The notes: generated by a model from the sequence alone, not told the origin. DNA of 7,421 nt from an uncultured Eubacteriales bacterium (GCA_934454005.1 CAKSGI010000084.1:1-7421), one strand, 5' to 3'. Positions 1 to 6,576 are shown, counted from the stretch's first letter. Translations and numbers: made by a program.

Positions 1-962
1 CCCTCTTGATACTGTGTATCCCTAAATAATTGTTCATCAAACTGATAAAATATTACAGGCTTACGCATATAAGCAATATCAAAAAATACACTTGAATAAT
101 CTGTAACTAAGAAATCACAATTCATCAACAAATCTTGAACGTCATAATTTGCAAATTTTGCAACAATGATAAATTCATTTTCAAAATTTTCAAATGCTTT
201 AATCCATTTTTGCATCTCATAATGAGGATAAAAAATGATTTTCAAATTGAATTTTTTCAAAGTATTGAGTATTTCATTGTTCGATAAAAAACTTGAAAAA
301 ACTTGAAAAAATTCTGATTTTTTAAAAGAATCTAAAGAATCACATTTTTCTAAATAATGCCTCCAAGTCGGCATTACTAACACAAAATTCTCATTTGTTT
401 TAGAATTTTGATTTTTATGTCGCCATAAATTATCATATCTTGCTAGACCAGTATATTTGACAACATTATCAGGAAAATTAAACTTTTCACATAAAAAATT
501 GTATTCAGGTAAAGCACCTGCCGTATACAAATCCACATCTAACGTTGGATAGGTTAAATCTGGTAAATAGTCTTTCACAAGACCATGTTGAATATAAATA
601 TGCTTTTCATGCTTGTTAAAAATCTTATTACGAAGTAAAAAATGTGCTCCCTTCCACTTGGGACAGCATAAATAAGCATGCGTACTAATTAATGTTGATG
701 AAGAAAAAAACAAAATGCCATGTTTAATAGTATTGGGGATAACATATTTACCTATTTTTTTAATTTTTTTAAAATCAGGCGAATTAGAATCAATTAAGTA
801 ATAAATATCTTGCTTATTTTTTTCTTCACATATATATTTATATAACCAAAAAGCATTATCCCTAGCATCAACCCCACGCTCACCTATCAGCCATGTATTC
901 TTATATTTAGCATGAATAAATAATGCAATAAAATAAGATATCAGTAATTTAAAAAATTGCAT
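1..962 (-). CDS. CDP-glycerol glycerophosphotransferase family protein (TagB/TagF/TarL-like), C-terminus cut by window edge
   Basis: The frame is open from an ATG at 962 to the left edge: 320 complete codons, no stop. The family moves glycerol phosphate (or ribitol phosphate) from a CDP-activated donor to wall teichoic acid or a capsular glycan on the cytoplasmic membrane face. Seen: a hydrophobic, basic N-terminus (FFKLLISYFIALFIHAKYK), then IQHGLVKDY (residues 124-132, His126), PTWR (198-201), FYPHYE (244-249, His247) and TDYSSVFFDIAY (287-298). The His-Gly motif, the Pro-His motif and the D-Y-S-S segment match the conserved blocks of the Glyphos_transf family, whose histidines are catalytic. 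The first 14 bases overlap the end of the polymerase gene, so it is probably translationally coupled. Family assignment is firm. Whether the substrate is glycerol or ribitol phosphate, and whether it makes a chain or adds one decoration, cannot be told; capsule clusters usually carry decorating versions (inference). Confidence 0.93.
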   Translation of the reverse strand, partial: MQFFKLLISYFIALFIHAKYKNTWLIGERGVDARDNAFWLYKYICEEKNKQDIYYLIDSNSPDFKKIKKIGKYVIPNTIKHGILFFSSSTLISTHAYLCCPKWKGAHFLLRNKIFNKHEKHIYIQHGLVKDYLPDLTYPTLDVDLYTAGALPEYNFLCEKFNFPDNVVKYTGLARYDNLWRHKNQNSKTNENFVLVMPTWRHYLEKCDSLDSFKKSEFFQVFSSFLSNNEILNTLKKFNLKIIFYPHYEMQKWIKAFENFENEFIIVAKFANYDVQDLLMNCDFLVTDYSSVFFDIAYMRKPVIFYQFDEQLFRDTQYQE

Positions 963-2226
963 ATTCATTTCTCCTTGTAATATAATTTAAACTTAAAAAT
1001 TTATAATTTTTTTCAAAACAATACGATATTGAACAAACTGTAGGTACTAAAAATAGACATGATTGAGAAAGTCCATATGTTAATGTATTATCACTAAAAT
1101 ATAAAATAAACATATATATTGTCATTACTAAATAAATATATGCACTTTTCTTATCAAATTCTCTCTGAAGAACACTAGTTTTGAAATAAAGGTAATAAAC
1201 TGTCCATAAAATATATGGAATCATTCCTATTTCAATAAATAGTTCTAAAATATTACTATGAATACTTGCAGGAATCTGATGACCATTAATTCGATAACCA
1301 CTATTATATAAATCACTAAAGAATCTAGTAAATTTAGTAAAACCTTTTCCTAAATAGAAAGGAGAATACTCATAATAATTTGAAGCAAAATCATATAACG
1401 ATAATCTTCCCATAAAATTGATCCCATATTTTTCTGAAATTATGTTTAAAATACTATTATCAATCAAAATTAAAAAAATATTAGAAACGATCAAGAAAAT
1501 TATACATGAAAAGAATGCTAATTTCCTAATATCTTTGATTTTTCTAGTGAATAAATAAAAAACAATCACAACAAATAATGAAATTATTTCAATACGTTTT
1601 AATCCGATGAATACTAATAAAACAGCAATAAAAATTTTCAATTTATGAAACTTAACTTTATTATTTTCAAATAATAAATAGTATAATAAAAAAATACCAG
1701 AAGCAAAAGTTAAATCATGAACTTCTAAAGGATTATATAAATTTATATATTGATTAGCTTGACCAGTAATATTATAAACAAATACATATTCAAAAAAATT
1801 AACAGGTCCTAAGAATAATATATTTGGAATAATTGAATACAAAAAGTACATTACAGCCATACTAACAAAAAAAATGTCAATAATTTCTCCTTTAAAATAC
1901 TCAATACCACTTGCTATAAAACCAGCATATAAAACTAAAAACAAAATAGTACTAGACAATCTTGTTATATTATTTAGAGCAAAATCCCCGTTTATTAACC
2001 AAATTGTTATTGAATACGCAAATATTAGAAACCAAGGTATTAAATAATATTTAAAATGTAATAAAATATTCTTATTTAAACTATTATGAATATCTTTTGA
2101 AATATTTAAAATGGCTATAAATGACCAAAAAGCTAAGATTCCTAAACAAATGTACATTAAAATTTTACTATAAATAAAACTATATAAAATTACCAAAAAC
2201 AAAGAAAATATATAAATTTTTTTCAT
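949..2226 (-). CDS. Polytopic Wzy/O-antigen-polymerase-type membrane protein
   Basis: This 425-residue protein is almost entirely hydrophobic, with about 12 candidate transmembrane segments (roughly residues 4-19, 22-42, 60-79, 91-110, 117-138, 170-187, 196-208, 213-226, 236-256, 331-348, 362-378, 386-403). A large hydrophilic loop lies at about 257-325. Its end carries HSNILELFIEIGMIPYIL (323-340), resembling the H-x-x-x-L-x-x-x-E-x-G block at the end of the large external loop in Wzy polymerases and O-antigen ligases. Length and topology fit Wzy, which joins lipid-linked repeat units at the outer face of the membrane. Sequence conservation in this family is poor, so the call rests on topology, that motif and context. 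The start follows AAAGGAG (2239-2233) with 6-nt spacing, and the gap to the preceding gene is 3 bp. The gene is extremely A+T-rich (two hand-counted lines at 15% and 22% G+C), usual for polymerase genes in such loci. A ligase role is less likely in this context. Confidence 0.85.
   Translation of the reverse strand: MKKIYIFSLFLVILYSFIYSKILMYICLGILAFWSFIAILNISKDIHNSLNKNILLHFKYYLIPWFLIFAYSITIWLINGDFALNNITRLSSTILFLVLYAGFIASGIEYFKGEIIDIFFVSMAVMYFLYSIIPNILFLGPVNFFEYVFVYNITGQANQYINLYNPLEVHDLTFASGIFLLYYLLFENNKVKFHKLKIFIAVLLVFIGLKRIEIISLFVVIVFYLFTRKIKDIRKLAFFSCIIFLIVSNIFLILIDNSILNIISEKYGINFMGRLSLYDFASNYYEYSPFYLGKGFTKFTRFFSDLYNSGYRINGHQIPASIHSNILELFIEIGMIPYILWTVYYLYFKTSVLQREFDKKSAYIYLVMTIYMFILYFSDNTLTYGLSQSCLFLVPTVCSISYCFEKNYKFLSLNYITRRNEYAIF
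963..976 (-). promoter_or_regulatory. Ribosome binding site that decides the glycerophosphotransferase start
   Basis: On the minus strand AAGGAG occupies 976-971. Two in-frame ATGs follow. The one at 968 is only 2 nt from the site, too close for normal initiation. The one at 962 is 8 nt away, which is near optimal. The start at 962 is therefore preferred, giving a protein that begins MQFFKLL. The site lies inside the last codons of the upstream polymerase gene. Confidence 0.75.
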
Positions 2227-2229
2227 ATT

Positions 2230-2766
2230 TTACTCCTTTACATGTGCTGGAATTCCTACGACAATTTTACCTTCTTCATAAATAGAATCAAGAACAACTG
2301 CACCAGCACCGATAAAAACGTTATTTGCTATATAAATATCGCCAAAAACACTTGCACCAAAGCCAATACTAACATTATCTCCAATTACTGGTGCAGAATA
2401 ATCTTTACCATTATTACCAATACAATTACATCCAAATAAAGTACAATTCTTTCCAATTTTACAATTACCATTTACAACAATATAACCAGGATGATGAATT
2501 TTCAAACCAATATCAAAAGAATTATCCCATAATTCAAATCCTAATTTTATTCCCAATTTATTCTTTTTTTTTCTATATATCGCATACAATATTTTTTTCT
2601 TATTATTATGAAAATACTCACTTTTTCGTAAATATACTTGATATTTAAAAATATAATATGCTTTATCACGTAAAAATGATTTAATCAATTTATCAGCAAA
2701 ACCAGTAAAATATATTTTTTTTTCATATAATATACATTCCCTTAAGTTTCTTCTATTATTTATCAT
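2230..2766 (-). CDS. Serine-acetyltransferase-like hexapeptide-repeat acyltransferase
   Basis: This is a 178-residue protein. About 70 N-terminal residues are basic and poorly recognisable. From about residue 85 there is a left-handed beta-helix of hexapeptide repeats (VVNGNCKIGKNCTLFGCNCI, then VIGDNVSIGFGASVFGDI, then NNVFIGAGAVVLDS), ending in the family signature VVGIPAHV (169-176). The block IHHPGYIVVN aligns by eye with the LDHATGIVVG region of CysE, placing His92 on the CysE catalytic histidine. The second CysE histidine region seems replaced by DYSAPVIG, with no His. Such proteins in polysaccharide loci are usually predicted to transfer acetyl from acetyl-CoA to a sugar hydroxyl or amine, rather than to serine; that role is inferred. 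The start is supported by GGAGG (2778-2774) 7 nt upstream, which also encodes the last two glycines of the preceding glycosyltransferase. The gap to that gene is 3 bp. Confidence 0.87.
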   Translation of the reverse strand: MINNRRNLRECILYEKKIYFTGFADKLIKSFLRDKAYYIFKYQVYLRKSEYFHNNKKKILYAIYRKKKNKLGIKLGFELWDNSFDIGLKIHHPGYIVVNGNCKIGKNCTLFGCNCIGNNGKDYSAPVIGDNVSIGFGASVFGDIYIANNVFIGAGAVVLDSIYEEGKIVVGIPAHVKE

Positions 2767-2769
2767 AAA

Positions 2770-3798
2770 TTAACCTCCAAATTTACAAAGAATAAAAACA
2801 ATAAATTTATTTCTTTTTTTCATTGAATTAAATAATACCTTTTTCTTGAAATTTAATTTTTTTATTGGAAGTTTTTTTAAGTTATTAATCATAACATCAT
2901 CATTCAATATTTTTTCAATCTCAAAAAGTTTATTTTTAAAAGAAATATCTGCACTTGCTATCATTTTAAGACAGCTAATTGTGAACGAAAAAAATGGCAA
3001 AATTGAACGCTTAGATGCATCATCTGATAAACCTAATCCATTAATAAGATTTAAGTATGTTAAATAAAAATACTTGATTTTAGAATATCTATCTTTTCTA
3101 AAAACATTTGTTAAAGATCCTGCATTATCACAATAATAATAATATGCTTGATTAACAATAAGGACTTTCTTACTCACTGCATACATTTTAGTTAAAGAAT
3201 AAACATCCTCTGCTATTATCTCTCTTTCAGAAACAAAATTTAAATTATTTCCTTTTAAAAAATTTACATTGTACATAGTAGACCATGCGGCTAAATGTAA
3301 TTTTGAGTTATATGAATTTTCGTAATCTGGGCCAATAAAATTAGGCAATAATGTTTGTTTAATTTCATTTTCTTGATATATCTTTTTCTTGACATTGGGA
3401 ATATTAGAATATAATAATTCTTCTTTTTCATTGACTCTATTATATCCAAAATTAATTAAATCAAATTCATCATAATTAATTAAATTAATAAGATCAGAAA
3501 TCATTTTAGATGATATATAATCATCACTATCAACAAAAAGAACATATTTACCAGTTGCAAATTCTAATCCCGTATTTCTAGCTTTACCTAAACCTTCATT
3601 CACTTTAGTAATAACAGAAATTCTACTATCTTTTTTTGCCCAATCATCACAAATATCTTTGCTTGTATCATTTGATCCGTCATTCACTAAAATAATTTGC
3701 AAATTTTTATATGTTTGATTGATAATTGAAAGTATACATCGATTAAGATATTTTTCCATATTATAAATAGGTACAACAATACTTACAACTGAGTTCAT
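2770..3798 (-). CDS. Glycosyltransferase family 2 (GT-A fold)
   Basis: With the start chosen here the protein has 342 residues and begins MNSVVSIVVPIYNMEKYL, the classic GT2 N-terminus. Further GT2 marks are LVNDGSNDTS (38-47, nucleotide-binding Asp40), NEGLGKARNTG (67-77) and FVDSDDYIS (88-96), where Asp-Ser-Asp at 90-92 is the DxD metal and nucleotide-sugar site. A later AEDVYSL block corresponds to the acidic acceptor-side motif with the likely catalytic base. The C-terminus is very basic (KKLPIKKLNFKKK and onward), suggesting contact with the inner membrane face, where the lipid-linked acceptor sits. An in-frame ATG four codons upstream (3810) would add MENY, but it has no Shine-Dalgarno site and its own bases form the GGAG that serves the ATG at 3798. 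Donor sugar and linkage cannot be predicted. A 31-bp gap separates it from the upstream acetyltransferase gene. Confidence 0.93.
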   Translation of the reverse strand: MNSVVSIVVPIYNMEKYLNRCILSIINQTYKNLQIILVNDGSNDTSKDICDDWAKKDSRISVITKVNEGLGKARNTGLEFATGKYVLFVDSDDYISSKMISDLINLINYDEFDLINFGYNRVNEKEELLYSNIPNVKKKIYQENEIKQTLLPNFIGPDYENSYNSKLHLAAWSTMYNVNFLKGNNLNFVSEREIIAEDVYSLTKMYAVSKKVLIVNQAYYYYCDNAGSLTNVFRKDRYSKIKYFYLTYLNLINGLGLSDDASKRSILPFFSFTISCLKMIASADISFKNKLFEIEKILNDDVMINNLKKLPIKKLNFKKKVLFNSMKKRNKFIVFILCKFGG

Positions 3799-3808
3799 AT
3801 AATTCTCC
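3799..3808 (-). promoter_or_regulatory. Ribosome binding site that decides the GT2 start
   Basis: GGAG at 3808-3805 on the minus strand lies 6 nt before the ATG at 3798. The alternative ATG at 3810 overlaps this GGAG and is preceded by TTTATATAGA, with no purine-rich site. The downstream start is preferred. Confidence 0.65.
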
Positions 3809-3829
3809 ATTCTATATAAATTATGTATT

Positions 3830-4381
3830 TTATATTACTTTTTCCCACTTATTGGTTTTAAAATTAAACCTTTTTACTACTTTAGCAGGATTTCCTACAA
3901 CAACACTATAATCAGGAACATCTCGATTTACTACAGAATTTGCACCAATAATAGAATGCTTGCCTATTTTAATATCACCTATAATAGCACAATGAACACC
4001 TATCCAGCAATCATCCTCAATTATTATTTTTCCTCGTTTATTTTTATTAACAAGTGAGTTATTCTGGTAAATTATTGGCAAATTAACATCTTCATATTCG
4101 TGAGTATTCGAAGCAATAAAATTGTCCGGTCCAAACAAAACATTATTTCCAATCTCGACTATCCCTCCAAACCTATTTCTAGTACCGATATCACAATTAT
4201 CCCCAATTGTTACAGTAGCAAAAAAATCAGTAAATGGATGAATTGAAACATTTTTACCAAAAACTACTTTTTGATTATGCGTAAATTTTACTCTATAACC
4301 AATATATAACCCTTTATTATATTTAATTCTATGAAAAATACACTTTATAAAAGTTGTTATAAATTTTAAAAATTTTTTCAT
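3830..4381 (-). CDS. Left-handed beta-helix O-acetyltransferase (WbbJ / maltose-acetyltransferase-like)
   Basis: This is a 183-residue protein. A short basic amphipathic N-terminus (MKKFLKFITTFIKCIFHRIK) precedes hexapeptide repeats from about residue 37 onward (VVFGKNVSIHPF, VTIGDNCDIGTRN, VEIGNNVLFGP). An excursion at about 88-118 contains SNTHEYED, whose His94 occupies the place of the catalytic His in galactoside and maltose acetyltransferases. Then come IIIEDDCWIGVHCAII, IKIGKHSIIGANSVV and the signature VVGNPAKVV (161-169). Known family members transfer acetyl from acetyl-CoA to a sugar hydroxyl in the cytoplasm; acetylation of a repeat-unit sugar is inferred. The first 20 residues could bind the inner membrane face. 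The gene lies between the radical SAM gene (23-bp gap) and the GT2 gene. It differs clearly from the other acyltransferase at 2230-2766, so the two are not a recent duplication. Confidence 0.9.
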   Translation of the reverse strand: MKKFLKFITTFIKCIFHRIKYNKGLYIGYRVKFTHNQKVVFGKNVSIHPFTDFFATVTIGDNCDIGTRNRFGGIVEIGNNVLFGPDNFIASNTHEYEDVNLPIIYQNNSLVNKNKRGKIIIEDDCWIGVHCAIIGDIKIGKHSIIGANSVVNRDVPDYSVVVGNPAKVVKRFNFKTNKWEKVI

Positions 4382-4389
4382 ATGGCACC
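4382..4389 (-). promoter_or_regulatory. Weak, atypical ribosome binding site of the WbbJ-like gene
   Basis: The only complementarity to the anti-Shine-Dalgarno sequence is GGTG at 4389-4386, 4 nt before the ATG at 4381. GGTG matches the 3' part of the consensus GGAGGTG, which makes the short spacing acceptable. Other gene starts here have 5- to 7-base purine sites, so this gene may be translated less strongly or depend on ribosomes ending the radical SAM gene 23 bp upstream (inference). Confidence 0.4.
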
Positions 4390-4404
4390 ATTGTATTCTA
4401 GAAA

Positions 4405-5589
4405 TTACTTTGTTTCCACATAGCCTTGTGCCTTGACATCTTCGTTAACAATTTCCTCACCAGTTTTACTCTTTAGTTGCTCCTTTGACATATCTGATAA
4501 ACCATTATTAATAACTGCATTCATATCGCATGTAGATAACTTATCTAATTCCTCTTTTAAAACTTTTCCATCTCTAAAGTCTCTAACAATCTTGTTTTCA
4601 TACATTGAGTACTTCTTTTTCTTAAAGAATCTAAAGAACTTATGTCTAAATACCCACCAAGATACTTTTATAATGTGCTTTCTAATTGCAGGTGATGCAG
4701 AACCAATCATCCAGCAGTTTCTATCACAATGTCTTACCTTAGCACGAACTTGTTCAGCTTGTTGAGAATTCCAAAGTTCATCCCAAGATTGGTTGTTAAG
4801 GTTACCCATAACCTCTTTATTTTTTGTACCATTACATGGCATTACATCTCCATATGGATCGATGAAGAATGTATCAAAAGCCATATTACAGGGTAATAAT
4901 CTCTTTTGAGAGAAAATATAATTAATTAACCCATGGTTGAAATATGCTCTAAACCACTTCTTTGGCGACTTAGAAGCAAGTAACTTATTAACTAAGTCTT
5001 CAAAGTTTTGAGCAACCATCATTCTATCATGAATAATATTCTTAGCTTCAACGAAATAGAATGAGTTATGAAGAGAAGCCGTTGCAAACTCCATCCCCAT
5101 TTCGTTTGATAAATTATATAAAGGAACTAGATCAGGAGCATTCTTATCCTGTACTGTCATACCAAAGCCTACATCTGGGTGTTTCATTTCAACTAACTTC
5201 TTTAAAGTAGTATATCCTCTATTAAATCCATCAGGAAGACCTCTAATTTCATTATTAGTATTTTCTAGTCCTTCGATTGAAATTCTAATACCTACATTAG
5301 GGAATTCATTACATAAGTCAATAATTCTATCTGTAAAGAAACCATTTGTAGAAATTACGATACGATCAGACTTCTTATATAATTCTCTAACTATATCCTT
5401 TAAATCAGTTCTGATAAAAGGTTCACCCCCTGTGATGTTTGTAAAATACATCTTGGGTAACTTCTTAATTGTTTCAATTGAAATTTCTTCATCTTGTCTA
5501 GATGGAGCTTTATATCTATTACACATTGAACATCTAGCATTACATCTATATGTAACAATGACTGTACCATTTAATTTAGTTTCTGCCAT
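4405..5589 (-). CDS. Radical SAM enzyme with reduced SPASM (twitch-like) auxiliary cluster domain
   Basis: This is a 394-residue protein. The radical SAM core shows CNARCSMC (Cys16, Cys20, Cys23; CxxxCxxC for the SAM-binding 4Fe-4S cluster), ITGGEPF (52-58, SAM contact), VISTNGFF (78-85) and RISIEGL (102-108). A second cysteine set, Cys234-x12-Gly-x4-Cys252 then Cys288-x3-Cys292, matches the opening C-x(9-15)-G-x4-C of SPASM domains. With only four cysteines it probably holds one auxiliary cluster, as in twitch domains. After it, residues 302-327 are strongly basic and aromatic (VSWWVFRHKFFRFFKKKKY), followed by a polar tail to 394. The substrate is unknown. Known relatives with such domains oxidise or epimerise aminocyclitols and sugars or modify peptides, so context points to a sugar, polyol or lipid-linked intermediate (inference). 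The start has AGAGG at 5603-5599 with 9-nt spacing and overlaps the preceding gene by 14 bp. G+C is visibly higher than in most neighbours. Confidence 0.92.
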   Translation of the reverse strand: MAETKLNGTVIVTYRCNARCSMCNRYKAPSRQDEEISIETIKKLPKMYFTNITGGEPFIRTDLKDIVRELYKKSDRIVISTNGFFTDRIIDLCNEFPNVGIRISIEGLENTNNEIRGLPDGFNRGYTTLKKLVEMKHPDVGFGMTVQDKNAPDLVPLYNLSNEMGMEFATASLHNSFYFVEAKNIIHDRMMVAQNFEDLVNKLLASKSPKKWFRAYFNHGLINYIFSQKRLLPCNMAFDTFFIDPYGDVMPCNGTKNKEVMGNLNNQSWDELWNSQQAEQVRAKVRHCDRNCWMIGSASPAIRKHIIKVSWWVFRHKFFRFFKKKKYSMYENKIVRDFRDGKVLKEELDKLSTCDMNAVINNGLSDMSKEQLKSKTGEEIVNEDVKAQGYVETK

Positions 5590-6565
5590 AATTGTTTTCC
5601 TCTACTTTCATTATTTTAATTAAATTATTTATTTCATTAAGATACATTATTTCATTACATTCTGTCTCTAAATACCTTTTGAAATTTAAAGCAAGTTTCT
5701 TTCTTGTATTGGGCTGTTCAATCAATTCCTTAATTGCTTTTACCCAAATAGAAACATCCTTATCTAAACAAATGCCTTTGTCATTAGACAAATATTCCTT
5801 TGCAACAATATTAGTGGAAGTCATAATACATTTTTCAAATTGTGCAGCTTGATAAAAAGCAAGTAATCCAGCTGGTGAGTCAGTATTTAATGGTATAGTA
5901 AGGAACATAGAACTTTTTAATTCTTTTTCAAATTCCTCTAAAGAAATATCATGCATTATTTTTATATTGTTTGATTTTTTATCTTTAAATTTCAAATAAT
6001 CATCTTTACTTAATACAAAATGGAAATTTATATCTTTTAATGTATTTGCAACATCAAAAATAAAATCCCAATCTCTACCATTTCTACCGCCACAGAATAA
6101 ATAACTCTCATCATTTGAATTGATATTATCTACTATGTGGTATGGGTCTCTCAACAACTTAAAATTATTTTTAATTTTTAAATAATCAGCAATATATTGA
6201 CCATATTCAAAAGATGTAACAGTTGATAAAACATTAGATTTTATTAAAGATTTTCTATATAAAATTTTGGCCAATTTGTTTTTTATTGTTTTCTTCTTTT
6301 TTAATAAAATATTCAAAATAATGATTTTTCTTTTCTTACGATTTAATCTACTAAGATGCTCAAATAGTACTCCCATAAAGTCATACCAAAAAATCACTAT
6401 ATCATTATCAATTGTTTTAGATAATATATATTTATTAAACTTTATCATTTCTTTAGATGAATTCAACTTTTTTGCAGGAAAAAAAGTTTTTATATTAAGT
6501 TTATTATTAATGATAAATGCCATTTTATCTTGATCGGCTGGATTATCAAATGCAAAATATACCAT
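5576..6565 (-). CDS. Divergent GT-B type glycosyltransferase (GT1/GT4-like)
   Basis: This is a 329-residue protein with no signal peptide and no membrane span. The C-terminal half looks like a GT-B nucleotide-sugar domain: YLFCGGRNGRDWDFIFDVA (155-173) resembles the strand-turn-helix that opens it, and TIPLNTDSPAGLLAFYQAAQ (223-242) sits where GT4 enzymes carry the E-x7-E motif. Both expected glutamates appear to be absent (Ser230 and Tyr238 fall in their places by eye), so donor binding may differ or a specialised subgroup is involved. The N-terminal half is short and lysine-rich (85-106), which may suit an acceptor carried on lipid. Start: AAAGGA at 6577-6572, 6 nt before the ATG. There is an 11-bp gap after the upstream GT4 gene, and its end overlaps the radical SAM gene by 14 bp. 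The donor is unknown. A non-catalytic partner of another transferase is an alternative. Confidence 0.8.
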   Translation of the reverse strand: MVYFAFDNPADQDKMAFIINNKLNIKTFFPAKKLNSSKEMIKFNKYILSKTIDNDIVIFWYDFMGVLFEHLSRLNRKKRKIIILNILLKKKKTIKNKLAKILYRKSLIKSNVLSTVTSFEYGQYIADYLKIKNNFKLLRDPYHIVDNINSNDESYLFCGGRNGRDWDFIFDVANTLKDINFHFVLSKDDYLKFKDKKSNNIKIMHDISLEEFEKELKSSMFLTIPLNTDSPAGLLAFYQAAQFEKCIMTSTNIVAKEYLSNDKGICLDKDVSIWVKAIKELIEQPNTRKKLALNFKRYLETECNEIMYLNEINNLIKIMKVEENNYGRN

Positions 6566-6576
6566 AATGAATCCTT

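Noticed and set aside
291..310. Tandem 10-bp direct repeat acttgaaaaa
   Set aside because: Two copies only, inside a coding region where they encode ordinary Phe/Ser-rich residues in different frames. Expected by chance in such A+T-rich DNA.
2230..2766. A cysteine-biosynthesis serine acetyltransferase (cysE) gene
   Set aside because: Only the beta-helix resembles CysE. The N-terminal domain differs, the second catalytic His is not seen, no cysteine-pathway gene is nearby, and every neighbour is a glycan gene.
2242..3067. Plus-strand open frames across 2242-2439, 2391-2648 and 2846-3067
   Set aside because: They are antisense to well-supported minus-strand genes, have low-complexity compositions (Asn/Tyr/Phe/Ile-rich) typical of A+T-rich antisense frames, and show no family motifs.
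3796..3810. ATG at 3810 as the GT2 start
   Set aside because: It lacks a purine-rich site upstream and its own bases form the GGAG for the ATG at 3798. It cannot be fully excluded and changes only four residues.
3799..3829. A promoter in the largest gap (31 bp) before the GT2 gene
   Set aside because: The minus strand here is A+T-rich with TATA-like strings, but no TTGACA-like box sits at proper spacing, and such strings occur throughout the window.
4382..4391. Near-palindrome atggcaccat in front of the WbbJ-like gene as an operator or hairpin
   Set aside because: Only 4-bp arms with a 2-base centre, too short for a stable hairpin; better explained as the start region with a weak ribosome binding site.
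4433..6533. Plus-strand open frames of 63-110 residues opposite the radical SAM and GT genes
   Set aside because: Same reasoning: they mirror conserved coding sequence on the other strand and show no recognisable domain. The one at 4433-4765 is simply opposite the C-terminal part of the radical SAM gene.
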